The position numbers and the translations under genes were made by a program. From NCBI GenBank assembly GCA_016191205.1, contig JACPPB010000019.1, forward strand, positions 1-34,558: a DNA stretch of 34,558 nt, given 5' to 3'. This DNA is from Gammaproteobacteria bacterium. GTDB taxonomy: Bacteria > Pseudomonadota > Gammaproteobacteria > Pseudomonadales > Porticoccaceae. Positions within the stretch are counted from its first letter, which is position 1, and every line of letters begins with the position of its first letter. Below, in pieces: positions 16,298 to 24,433 of this stretch. Under the pieces are notes generated by a model, which was given only the letters and a program-made list of their open reading frames with translations, did no database searches and was not told the origin of the DNA.

Positions 16298-16779
16298 TGA
16301 GTCATTTCCTCTGTCGATACACGGTCGGTTCGGCGCTGCACGGAGCAACTCGCCGCCAACCCGCCAGGGCAAACGCAAACAGGAGGTGTCGCTGGAACAT
16401 CCGGCCCGACGGGGAGGTCGGGTTGCGCTGCGATCACCGTCAAGCGGAGGGCTTGATCGCGGCCGGGGACAGGGTCGTGCCACCCGGTGATGCCCAGCGA
16501 ACGCTGTTTACGTCCACCTGGCGGGCCTTCGGCGGGCGGCAGGCCCGCGCGCGAGGGGCGGAACTTTAGCCTGCCGCTCCGCCAAGGTCAATCACCGCAG
16601 AGGGGCGCCGGTGCACGACGACCCCGATGCCTGCCGGCAGGCGCGCGGGAACACCTGTTGCGCGGGATGGTAAACTCACCGGTCATATACCTTTGCAATG
16701 CGGTACGACAAGCGGACCGGTTATAGTCCAAAATGTCCCCGTCACTCCTTTATTACCACTCTTGCCAAGAGGCCCTCAT
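16298..16779. other. Divergent intergenic region between ilvB and the monooxygenase
   Basis: This 482-base region holds the predicted ilvB promoter and a leader of about 260 nt. The leader includes an 8-bp stem GCGGGCCT/AGGCCCGC (16521-16528/16541-16548) and a 6-bp stem CCCGAC/GTCGGG (16405-16410/16417-16422). A 32-codon minus frame starting ATG at 16400 ends at 16302, five bases before the ilvB GTG, but it has no Ile/Val/Leu codon run. On plus, TATAGT (16722-16727) is a -10-like box without a good -35, and AAGAGG precedes the monooxygenase ATG. Confidence 0.5.
16563..16591 (-). promoter_or_regulatory. Putative promoter of the ilvB-ilvN-ilvC operon
   Basis: On minus, TTGACC (16591-16586, 5 of 6) and TAAAGT (16568-16563, 4 of 6) are separated by 17 bases. 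Transcription would start near 16556 and give a leader of about 260 nt before the ilvB GTG. Confidence 0.5.
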
Positions 16780-18324
16780 ATGACCGAAGCAGCGCTGAGC
16801 CATGTATTTGATTACCCCCCCCAAAGAATCAAGCGGGAGGTTGACTTCGAGACCGTCATCATCGGCGCGGGCCTGTCGGGCATCGGCGCTGCCATTCGCC
16901 TGATCCGCGAAGGTCTGGGGGATTTTGTCATCCTGGAGAAAGGCATCGACGCCGGCGGCACCTGGCAGGACAACACCTATCCCGGCCTCACTGTCGACAT
17001 TCCCTCACTGAGCTATTCGTTCTCCTTCGAACAGAACCCCTTCTGGTCGAGCCTGTACGCGCCCGGCGCGGAAATGAAAGCCTATGTGGATCACTGCGTG
17101 ACCAAGTACGGGGTGCGCCCCCACATGCGCTACAACATGGAAGTCGCCGACGCCACCTACGACGAGCAGCGCAATGTCTGGACGACCCGCACCAAATCCG
17201 GCGCGACCTTCACCTCGCGTTACCTGGTGAGCGCGACCGGCTTTCTGACCATTCCGAAACTGCCCATCATCGAGGGCATCGAAAAATTCAAGGGCAAGGT
17301 CATGCACACCGGTCGCTGGGATCACTCCTATGACCTCACCGGCAAGCGCGTCGGCTTCATCGGCACCGGTGCCACCGGGATTCAAGCGGTGCCCGAGATC
17401 GCCGACAAGGTGAAATCCATCGACGTGTATCAGCGCACGGCGATCTGGCTGTTGCCGAAAAAGGAAATACCGTTCAGTCCGCGCTGGCAGGCGGCGTTCG
17501 CGAAAATCCCCGGCCTGCAGCGGCTGGCACGGCTCGCGGTCATCTTTTTTACCGACATCATCATGATCAACCTGCTGGTGTTCAACAAGTACTTCGGCTT
17601 CGTCGGCAAGAAGCTGGAGCGCATCTGCGTCAACCACATCCGCAACCAGGTCAAGGACCCGGCGATTCAGGAAGCCCTGATCCCAACCTACGATTTCGGC
17701 TGCAAACGTCCGAGCTTCACCAGCAAGTTTTACCCGGTGTTCAACCGCGAGAATGCCTCTCTGGTCACCAACCCGATCGATCGCATCACCGAAAACGCCA
17801 TCGTCACCAAGGACGGCACCGTGCGCGAGATCGACACACTGATCTGTGCGACCGGCTTCGAAGTGTTCCAGAAAGGCAGCGTGCCCACCTACAAGCTGGT
17901 GGGCAAAAACGGCCTCGACATCAGCGATTTCTGGGAAGAAAACCGCTATCAGGCGTTTGAAGGTTCAACGGTACCGAACTTCCCCAACTTCTTCCTGATG
18001 TTTGGCCCTTACAGCGTCTGCACCGCGTCGTGGTTTGGCATGATCGACACCCAGTCCAAGCATCTGGTGCGCTGCCTGAAAGCCGCCAAGAAGCGCCACG
18101 CCAACTACATCGAGATCAAGAAATCGGCGAACGACGCCAACTTCCAGAAGGTTCAGTCCCGCACCAAACTGACGATCTTCAAGGCCGGCAATTGCGCGAC
18201 CTCGAACAGTTATTATTTCGACCGTCACGGCGACAGCCCGACCATTCGCCCGACGCTGGGTTTCGTGCACTGGCTCACCAGCCGCTTCTTCAGCATGAAC
18301 AACTACATTTTCGATTCGAAGTAG
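16780..18324 (+). CDS. Flavin-containing Baeyer-Villiger-type monooxygenase
   Basis: A 514-residue FAD- and NADPH-dependent monooxygenase. It has the FAD loop VIIGAGLSGIGAAIRLI (residues about 26-42), the NADPH loop VGFIGTGATGIQAVPEIAD, and between them FKGKVMHTGRWDHS, which fits the FxGxxxHxxxW[D/P] fingerprint of Baeyer-Villiger monooxygenases. LICATGFEVF completes the C-terminal FAD motif. It should insert oxygen into a ketone to give an ester or lactone, or oxidise a soft heteroatom; substrate unknown. The ATG at 16780 follows AAGAGG at 7 bases; the longer open frame upstream lacks similarity. It is a single gene, divergent from ilvB and ending at a strong hairpin. Confidence 0.92.
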   Translation: MTEAALSHVFDYPPQRIKREVDFETVIIGAGLSGIGAAIRLIREGLGDFVILEKGIDAGGTWQDNTYPGLTVDIPSLSYSFSFEQNPFWSSLYAPGAEMKAYVDHCVTKYGVRPHMRYNMEVADATYDEQRNVWTTRTKSGATFTSRYLVSATGFLTIPKLPIIEGIEKFKGKVMHTGRWDHSYDLTGKRVGFIGTGATGIQAVPEIADKVKSIDVYQRTAIWLLPKKEIPFSPRWQAAFAKIPGLQRLARLAVIFFTDIIMINLLVFNKYFGFVGKKLERICVNHIRNQVKDPAIQEALIPTYDFGCKRPSFTSKFYPVFNRENASLVTNPIDRITENAIVTKDGTVREIDTLICATGFEVFQKGSVPTYKLVGKNGLDISDFWEENRYQAFEGSTVPNFPNFFLMFGPYSVCTASWFGMIDTQSKHLVRCLKAAKKRHANYIEIKKSANDANFQKVQSRTKLTIFKAGNCATSNSYYFDRHGDSPTIRPTLGFVHWLTSRFFSMNNYIFDSK

Positions 18325-18335
18325 CAATGAACAGG

Positions 18336-18365
18336 TAACAACGCAACGTTTAACAACGCAACGTT
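18336..18365. repeat. Tandem 15-bp duplication before a terminator
   Basis: TAACAACGCAACGTT is repeated twice without a gap in the short region between the monooxygenase stop and the hairpin at 18371. It lies outside coding sequence and may be a slippage duplication. Confidence 0.85.
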
Positions 18366-18370
18366 GCAAC

Positions 18371-18406
18371 CGCCAAGGCCAGCACCATCCGGTGCTGGCC
18401 TTGGCG
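18371..18406 (+). terminator. Strong hairpin between convergent genes
   Basis: CGCCAAGGCCAGCACC (18371-18386) pairs perfectly over 16 bp with its complement at 18391-18406 around an ATCC loop, followed on plus by TTTC. The T tract is short, but the stem is very stable. It sits 46 bases after the monooxygenase stop and 70 bases beyond the end of the convergent coiled-coil gene, so it may serve both directions. Confidence 0.75.
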
Positions 18407-18476
18407 TTTCAGATCCCGTTGGAGGCCGGCGACCGATTCCAGCCGCGCGACCCATGGCCCTCGCGGTTCATCGGCG

Positions 18477-18746
18477 TCACTTTTTAAGTTGCTTGCTGAC
18501 CCGCTCGTAACCGGCCTTGATTTCCTCGCCGAGCAGCTTCATGGCGGCGCCAATCTCGCGACTCGCCGCGCTGCCCTCTTTTTCCGCACGCTGGAGCTTC
18601 TGATTGAGTTGCTCCCACTTTTTCTCCAGCGCCGTCCAGTCCTCCTGAACGTCGAGCTTGAAGAGATGGGTCTTGACGCGCAATTCGTCCCGTTGCGCCT
18701 TGAGTCGGAGTATCAACTGATTGAATTCGTCCTGCATGCTGCTCAT
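18477..18746 (-). CDS. Small coiled-coil protein of unknown function
   Basis: An 89-residue, highly charged, almost wholly helical protein. Heptad-like spacing runs through FNQLILRLKAQRDELRVKTH, then EDWTALEKKWEQLNQKLQRA and EIGAAMKLLGEEIKAGYERV, ending in a lysine-rich tail (KQLKK). There is no signal peptide, cysteine or recognisable domain. The ATG at 18746 is preceded by GGAGGAA at six bases, a strong ribosome-binding site that argues for real expression. It is the last gene of the prfB-lysS-ung direction, 93 bases after ung; that gap has hairpins at 18772-18791 and 18794-18810 (GTGGTTG-AGG-CAACCAC). I do not recognise a function. Confidence 0.75.
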   Translation of the reverse strand: MSSMQDEFNQLILRLKAQRDELRVKTHLFKLDVQEDWTALEKKWEQLNQKLQRAEKEGSAASREIGAAMKLLGEEIKAGYERVSKQLKK

Positions 18747-18839
18747 TGCCCGTTCCTCCGCGATACGCAAAACCGGACATCGCATTCCGGTCCGTGGTTG
18801 AGGCAACCACCGGGTCCATGGTGCCACAGACCCGGCCGG

Positions 18840-19535
18840 TCAGGCGGATGGCAGGCGCCAGTCGACCGGCGACTGGCCGTGCTCCACCAACCAGGTGTTG
18901 GCGCGCGAAAATGGTCGGCTCCCGAAAAATCCCCGGTGGGCGGACAACGGCGAGGGATGTGGCGACCGGATCACCAGATGCTTGCGGGTGTCGATAATGG
19001 CGCCTTTGCGCTGGGCATGACTGCCCCAGAGGATAAAGACGACCCCTTCGCGGTGGGCATTGAGCGCCGCGATGGTCTTGTCGGTGAAAGTCTCCCAGCC
19101 ACTTTTCTGGTGGGAAGCGGCGCGGCCCCGCTCGACCGTGAGCGTGGTGTTCAGCAGCAGCACGCCCTGCTCCGCCCAATGCGTCAGGCAACCGTGGCGG
19201 GCAGGCGGGATGCCCAGATCGCTGTGCAGCTCGCGGTAGATATTGGCCAGCGACGGCGGGATCGCCACCCCGGGCAGCACCGAGAAACACAGGCCATGGG
19301 CCTGACCGGGGCCGTGGTAGGGATCCTGCCCCAGGATCACCACCTTGACGGCTTCAAAAGGGGTGGTGTCGTAAGCGGCGAACCAGTTGTCGGCGGCCGG
19401 ATAGATGACCTTGCCGGCGCGCTTTTCGGCCATCAAAAAAGCGCGCAGTTCCGCCATATAGGGCGCCGCGAACTCTGGCTCCAGCCAGCGCAGCCAGGAC
19501 GGGTGCAGCTTGATCGCACGCGCCACGTCCGGCAT
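18840..19535 (-). CDS. ung: Uracil-DNA glycosylase
   Basis: A 231-residue family-1 uracil-DNA glycosylase that removes uracil from DNA to start base-excision repair. The catalytic water-activating motif [20 protein letters not shown] (residues 65-84; Asp71) and the DNA-intercalating [18 protein letters not shown] (193-210; His193) are both intact, as is [12 protein letters not shown]. Length matches E. coli Ung (229). The ATG at 19535 is 5 bases beyond the lysS stop, so it is very likely translated from the prfB-lysS transcript. Confidence 0.96.
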   Translation of the reverse strand: MPDVARAIKLHPSWLRWLEPEFAAPYMAELRAFLMAEKRAGKVIYPAADNWFAAYDTTPFEAVKVVILGQDPYHGPGQAHGLCFSVLPGVAIPPSLANIYRELHSDLGIPPARHGCLTHWAEQGVLLLNTTLTVERGRAASHQKSGWETFTDKTIAALNAHREGVVFILWGSHAQRKGAIIDTRKHLVIRSPHPSPLSAHRGFFGSRPFSRANTWLVEHGQSPVDWRLPSA

Positions 19536-19540
19536 CCAGT

Positions 19541-21031
19541 TCAGCCCTCGCGCTCCGGGCGCATGTGGGGGAACAGCAACACGTCGCGGATCGATGCCGA
19601 ATCGGTGAGCAGCATCACCAGGCGGTCGATGCCGATGCCCTCGCCGGCGGTGGGCGGCAGGCCGTATTCCAGGGCGCGGATGTAATCGGCATCGAAGTGC
19701 ATGGCCTCGGCATCGCCGGCGTCCTTTTCCTGTACCTGGGCGAGAAAGCGCTCGGCCTGATCCTCGGCATCGTTGAGCTCGGAAAACCCGTTGGCGAGCT
19801 CGCGTCCGCCGACAAAAAACTCGAAACGGTCGGTGACGAAAGGGTTGTGATCGTTGCGCCGCGCCAGCGGCGAGACTTCGGTGGGGTATTCGGTGATGAA
19901 GGTGGGCTGCTCCAACCGCGCCTCGACGGTTTTCTCGAAAATCTCGATCTGCACCTTGCCCAGCCCCCAGGAATCCTTGAGGGGAATACCGAGCCGGCTC
20001 GCCAGCGCGCGCGCGCCGGCGAGCTCGGCGACATCCGCAGCGCTGATGTCCGGATTCAGCCGCAGAATGGATTCCACTACCGTCATGCGCGCAAACGGCT
20101 GGGCAAAATCGTAATCCGCGCCCTGATAGGTCACCGTTGTGGCACCCAGCACCGCCAGGCACAGCTTGCGCAGCATGTCCTCGGTGAGGTCCATCAGGTC
20201 GCGGTAATCGACGTAGGCCTGATAGAACTCCAGCATGGTGAACTCGGGGTTGTGCCGGGTGGAGAGCCCCTCGTTGCGGAAACTGCGGTTGATCTCGTAG
20301 ACCTTTTCGAACCCGCCCACCACCAGCCGCTTGAGATAGAGCTCCGGGGCGACGCGCAGGAACATCTCCTGGTCCAGCGTGTTGTGGTAGGTCACGAACG
20401 GCCGTGCGGTGGCGCCGCCCGGGATCACCTGCATCATCGGAGTCTCGACCTCCATGAAACCGAGATTGTTGAGGTACTGGCGGACAAACTCGATGATCTT
20501 CGAGCGCCGCTGAAACACCTGGCGCGATTCCTCGTTGATGATGAGATCGACATAGCGCTGGCGGTAGCGCTGCTCGCGGTCGGCGAGGCCGTGGTATTTC
20601 TCCGGCAGCGGCCGCAGCGATTTGGTGAGCAGCTCGTATTCTTCGAGCATCACATAGAGATCGCCGCGTCCGGACTTGTGCAGGGTGCCGCGCGCGCCCA
20701 CCAGATCGCCGATATCCCAGTGCCCCCAGCGCTCGGCGATGTCGGCCTGCACCGCCTTGTCGGCGTACAACTGGATGCGCCCCGACATGTCCTGCAACAC
20801 CATGAAGGGCCCGCGCCGCGCCATGATGCGGCCGGCGACGCTGACCTTGTGTCCCAGGGCTTCCAGCTCCTCCTTGGTCCGCGCGCCGAAGTCCGCTGCG
20901 AGTTTCAGCGCGAGATCGTCGCGCCGAAACCCGTTGGGGAATGCCTGGCCGCGCTCACGCAACGCAGCGAGCCGGGCGCGGCGTTCGGCGATGAGTTTGT
21001 TGTCGTCGGTGCTGTCGGTGGAGTCGGTCAT
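19541..21031 (-). CDS. lysS: Lysyl-tRNA synthetase, class II
   Basis: A 496-residue enzyme that charges tRNA-Lys. The N-terminal OB-fold anticodon-binding domain (about 60-170) has [20 protein letters not shown]. Class II motif 1 is [20 protein letters not shown], motif 2 is [20 protein letters not shown], and motif 3 is [20 protein letters not shown] ending FPHMRPE. Length matches E. coli LysS. The ATG at 21031 begins a short acidic tail ([11 protein letters not shown]) before the conserved [17 protein letters not shown]. It lies 34 bases after prfB on the same strand, the usual prfB-lysS pair. Confidence 0.97.
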   Translation of the reverse strand: MTDSTDSTDDNKLIAERRARLAALRERGQAFPNGFRRDDLALKLAADFGARTKEELEALGHKVSVAGRIMARRGPFMVLQDMSGRIQLYADKAVQADIAERWGHWDIGDLVGARGTLHKSGRGDLYVMLEEYELLTKSLRPLPEKYHGLADREQRYRQRYVDLIINEESRQVFQRRSKIIEFVRQYLNNLGFMEVETPMMQVIPGGATARPFVTYHNTLDQEMFLRVAPELYLKRLVVGGFEKVYEINRSFRNEGLSTRHNPEFTMLEFYQAYVDYRDLMDLTEDMLRKLCLAVLGATTVTYQGADYDFAQPFARMTVVESILRLNPDISAADVAELAGARALASRLGIPLKDSWGLGKVQIEIFEKTVEARLEQPTFITEYPTEVSPLARRNDHNPFVTDRFEFFVGGRELANGFSELNDAEDQAERFLAQVQEKDAGDAEAMHFDADYIRALEYGLPPTAGEGIGIDRLVMLLTDSASIRDVLLFPHMRPEREG

Positions 21032-21065
21032 TGTCACTCGGTTGGCTGCGGCGCCACGCGCCGGG

Positions 21066-22164
21066 TCAGAGGCCGGCCTTGAGGCTGGCTTCGATAAAGG
21101 GGTCGAGGCCGCCATCGAGCACGCCCTGGGTGTTGCGGGTCTCGATGCCGGTGCGCAGATCCTTGATGCGGGTGTCGTCGAGCACATAGGAGCGAATCTG
21201 GCTGCCCCAGCCGATGTCGGACTTGGTGGCTTCCACCGCGTCACGCTCGGCGTTGCGCTTCTGGATTTCCAGCTCGTACAGCTTGGCGGCCAGCATCTTC
21301 ATCGCGTTGTCGCGGTTCTGGTGCTGGGAGCGCTCGCTCTGGCACTGCACCACCACACCGGTGGGCAGGTGGGTCAGGCGCACGGCGGAATCGGTCTTGT
21401 TGACGTGCTGGCCGCCGGCGCCGCTGGCGCGATAGGTGTCCTCGCGCAGATCGGATTTGTTGATCTCGATCTCGATATTGTCGTCCACCTCGGGCGAGAC
21501 GAACACGGCGGCGAACGACGTGTGGCGGCGATTGCCGGCATCGAACGGCGACTTGCGCACCAGCCGGTGGACGCCGGTCTCGGTGCGCAGCCAGCCGAAC
21601 GCGTAATCGCCCTGCACATGGACAGTGGCACTTTTGATGCCGGCGACCTCGCCGGCCGACGCTTCCACCAGTTCGGTTTTGAAGCCCTTGCGATCGGCCC
21701 AGCGCAAGTACATGCGCAGCAGCATCTCGGCCCAGTCCTGGGCCTCGGTGCCGCCGGAACCGGCCTGAATATCCAGATAGGCGCTGTTGGGATCGGTTTC
21801 ACCCGAGAACATGCGCCGGAACTCCAGGTCGGCGAGCCGTGCCTCGAGCCGCGCCACGTCCTGCTCGATGGTCGCGACCGTCTCGGTGTCGTCCTCTTCG
21901 GCGGCCAGCTCGATCAGTTCGCGGGCATCGCCGATTCCTGCGTCCAGGGTTTCGATGGTCTCGACCACCGCTTGCAGCGCGGCCCGCTCGCGGCCCAGGC
22001 TCTGGGCGCGCTCGGGATTGTTCCACACACCCGCATCGGCGAGCTCCAGCTCGACCTCGGTCAGCCGCTCCTTCTTTTCGGCATAGTCAAAGATACCCCC
22101 TGAGCACGTCGGTACGCGCCTCGAGATCGTCCAGGGCGGTGCGGATCGGATTGATTTCGAGCAT
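21066..22164 (-). CDS. prfB: Peptide chain release factor 2 (programmed frameshift)
   Basis: RF2, which releases peptides at UGA and UAA. The gene is read in two frames: codons 1-25 (22164-22090, [20 protein letters not shown] then LRGYL) end at an in-frame TGA, and after a +1 shift 340 codons run from GAC (22088) to 21066, giving 365 residues, identical in length to E. coli RF2. The stop-recognition motif SPF ([13 protein letters not shown]) and the peptidyl-hydrolysis GGQ ([17 protein letters not shown]) are intact. The shift makes RF2 autoregulatory: when RF2 is scarce the ribosome pauses at UGA and slips. The next gene is lysS. Confidence 0.97.
22086..22101 (-). promoter_or_regulatory. 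prfB +1 programmed frameshift site
   Basis: On minus the sequence AGGGGGTATCTTTGAC contains an internal Shine-Dalgarno-like AGGGGG (22101-22096), the slippery CTT (22092-22090), the TGA stop (22089-22087) and the following C. This is the canonical arrangement of RF2 genes, including the 3-base spacing between AGGGGG and CTT. Confidence 0.97.
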
Positions 22165-22327
22165 CGGGCGGGGGGTCCGGAAAAGGGCGCATAGTCTAGC
22201 GAATTAGCGGCCCCACCACTATCACGGGCACCCAGACTGCCATCCGGGGCTCGCCTTCGGACCGAATCAGGGGCAGACTGTGCCACCAATCTTCACCCCT
22301 TTGTCAATCCGCGGACCCGGACCGTCC

Positions 22328-23680
22328 ATGCCCAACAACCTCCTGATCCTGCATCTGGAAAGCATCACGCGGCACACCCTTGCTGCTTTCGAAACGTCAT
22401 TTCCAAACCTCCGGCGCCTGATGCGGGACGCGCTCGTATTCGACAATTTCTTCTCGTCAGCGACCTCGACGCTGATGGCGATTACCTACCTTTTCCATGG
22501 CAACGATTTCGAATTCGACACCAGCGCCGAATTCGATGGCATCTCCCCAACCCAAAATATGCGGAATCTTTTCGCGATCCTGCAGGACCGTGGCTACCAC
22601 GCGCATTTCATCTGTCTCAACGGTTTCCACACCGACGACGGCATGCGTTTCACGGCATGGCCAGACCCGCTGCCGCCGGTGTGGAGCACCAACGATTTTC
22701 CAACCCTGTTCCGGCGTTTTGATGAGCTGACCGACGGGCCGCCATTCGCCATCTACGCCTGGGACCTGGTCACCCACATCGAGCACAGCCTTGCCCTGGC
22801 GCCGTTCTCCAGCAGCTTTACCGACCAGGTCCGTCGAGCCTGCGGCGTGGCCGATGATGCGATCGGCGAGATGATGGCGATACTCGAGCGCAAGGGGCTT
22901 CTCGACAAGACCACGATCGTCGTTTTCGGAGACCACGGCGACGACTACTGGACCCACGGCTTCAAGGGCGGCATGGTCCACGCAACGGAACCCTATACCC
23001 AGATCACCTGGACGCCGCTCGCGATTCGCGATCCGGCACTCTCAGCGGGAACCAGCACCAACCTCGCCAGCACGATCGATATCGCGCCGACCTGTCTTGC
23101 ATTGTTGGGCATCGAGGAACCGGGCGGCTTCCGGCATGGCGGCCTGAATCTGCTGACGCAGCGTCAGGAGATGGTATTCTCACAGAACTTCACCGCCAAT
23201 CAGCCCGACAACCAGAAGCTCGGCGTAACCAAGGCGTTTGCGGCAACCGATGACACCTACGTCCTGCTGGCGAGCTCGCGCGGCCTCGAAATGTACGCGT
23301 ACCGCCTGGACTTCGGGAACCACTGCAATCTGCTCCAGTTTTTCGATCTCGGTCCGGACGGTGAACTCGCACTACAGGCGCGGCCGGACGCGGCCGCTCA
23401 TTTCAGGGCGGTGCTGACGCACAATCCGCGCGCCGTCGCCAGCATCACCGAGCGCTTTCGCGCGTTGCGCGACGCACTGTCAGCCCGCATCGCGGCCAAA
23501 CGGGCCTACATCCAGGACTGCGGTGTCGAACCCGCTTTCGCAATCGACCCGCGATGCCTTGCGGTCATCGCCGGCGGAACCGGCTTCCAGGCAAGCCGGC
23601 CCGCTGATCCTGCCGCGCCACTGAAGATGCTCAACTATTCGATCCAGACCACATTCAACTATTCGCCCAAGACATTCTGA
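22328..23680 (+). CDS. Sulfatase/alkaline-phosphatase superfamily protein, LtaS-like
   Basis: A 450-residue protein of the sulfatase fold. Metal and nucleophile positions can be traced: LLILHLESI (Glu11), FDNFFSSATSTLMAITYLF (Thr48 aligns with the sulfatase Cys/Ser), VTHIEHS (His150), VVFGDHGDDYW (Asp202-His203) and MVHATEPYTQITWTPLAIRD (His218). Glu plus a Thr nucleophile is the pattern of LtaS-type phosphoglycerol and phosphoethanolamine transferases rather than true sulfatases. No membrane helices or signal peptide are seen, unlike LtaS or EptA, so it may act inside the cell. The ATG at 22328 is chosen at MPNNLLILHL. It is 33 bases ahead of the LicC-like gene. Substrate unknown. Confidence 0.75.
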   Translation: MPNNLLILHLESITRHTLAAFETSFPNLRRLMRDALVFDNFFSSATSTLMAITYLFHGNDFEFDTSAEFDGISPTQNMRNLFAILQDRGYHAHFICLNGFHTDDGMRFTAWPDPLPPVWSTNDFPTLFRRFDELTDGPPFAIYAWDLVTHIEHSLALAPFSSSFTDQVRRACGVADDAIGEMMAILERKGLLDKTTIVVFGDHGDDYWTHGFKGGMVHATEPYTQITWTPLAIRDPALSAGTSTNLASTIDIAPTCLALLGIEEPGGFRHGGLNLLTQRQEMVFSQNFTANQPDNQKLGVTKAFAATDDTYVLLASSRGLEMYAYRLDFGNHCNLLQFFDLGPDGELALQARPDAAAHFRAVLTHNPRAVASITERFRALRDALSARIAAKRAYIQDCGVEPAFAIDPRCLAVIAGGTGFQASRPADPAAPLKMLNYSIQTTFNYSPKTF

Positions 23681-23713
23681 AATGATCCCCTTCACGACCA
23701 TCGCGCAACCCTC

Positions 23714-24433
23714 ATGCGTTACCTGATCCTGGCTGCCGGCATGGGCAAACGCATGGGCGGTGCGCTGGCGGGTCTGCCGAAATGCATGATCGACATCGAC
23801 GGCGAGCCCTTGATTGCGCGACTGCTGCGGCAGATTCGCCAGTTCGACGCGCAGCCCGATATCCATGTAGTTCTGGGCTACAAGAGTCAGAGCGTCGCAC
23901 CGCTCCTCGACGGCTGTCGGATCATTGTCAACCCGTTTTTCGATATCACCGGGATCAATGCCTCAATCTGGTTCGCGCGTGCCTCGTTCGATCAGCCGCT
24001 GCTGCTCATCCACGGCGACATCGTTTTGTCGGACGAGCTGGCGGCCGCGCTTGTTGCCGCACCAGAGTCCTGCCTGGTGGCGTACGACAGCAACGTGCTG
24101 GATGACAGGGAAATCAACATCGCTACTGAAAGCAATCGCGTCACACGTTTCGGCGTCAACTTCTCCGGCTTCAGCGGCGCGTACGCGGGCGTGCTCAAAC
24201 TCTCGGCATACGCGGCGGGGCTGTTCGTGGAGACACTCGACCAACGGATACAACGGGGATTCAACGATCCACGCACCTACTACTTCTTCGTCATGCGCAA
24301 GCTGATCGCGGACCCTGGCGTGGTATTCAGACCTTTCGATTTTTCCCCCTTCCGGTGGAAGGAAATCGATTACGCCGGTGACATCGTGGTCGCCCGGGAA
24401 TGCATCGCCGTGCAGACCTTCCGCAATGTCTGA
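23714..24433 (+). CDS. LicC-like sugar/choline nucleotidyltransferase
   Basis: A 239-residue nucleotidyltransferase. The N-terminal NTP-binding loop is LILAAGMGKRMGGALAGLPK (residues 4-23) followed by CMIDIDGEPLIARLL. A substrate-side NPFFDITGINASIW segment, the HGDIVLSD metal-binding Asp and a C-terminal EIDYAGDIVVAR match the LicC/CTP:phosphocholine cytidylyltransferase group better than hexose-1-phosphate transferases. It would activate a phospho-alcohol or sugar phosphate with CTP or another NTP. It follows the LtaS-like gene by 33 bases, and its stop overlaps the start of the kinase gene (ATGTCTGA), so the three are an operon. Substrate not determinable. Confidence 0.78.
   Translation: MRYLILAAGMGKRMGGALAGLPKCMIDIDGEPLIARLLRQIRQFDAQPDIHVVLGYKSQSVAPLLDGCRIIVNPFFDITGINASIWFARASFDQPLLLIHGDIVLSDELAAALVAAPESCLVAYDSNVLDDREINIATESNRVTRFGVNFSGFSGAYAGVLKLSAYAAGLFVETLDQRIQRGFNDPRTYYFFVMRKLIADPGVVFRPFDFSPFRWKEIDYAGDIVVARECIAVQTFRNV

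Noticed and set aside
16302-16400. 32-codon frame just upstream of ilvB as an ilv attenuator peptide
   Set aside because: No run of Ile, Val or Leu codons and no convincing ribosome site; mentioned only in the intergenic entry.
16693-16727. TTGCAA ... TATAGT as a promoter for the monooxygenase
   Set aside because: The spacing is 23 bases, too long for sigma-70; only the -10-like box is noted.
18772-18810. Two small hairpins after ung as a terminator
   Set aside because: Short stems and no T run on the minus transcript.
22165-22210. TAGACT box upstream of prfB (and a similar one upstream of comEC) as promoters
   Set aside because: No -35 element at 16-18 bases could be found for either.
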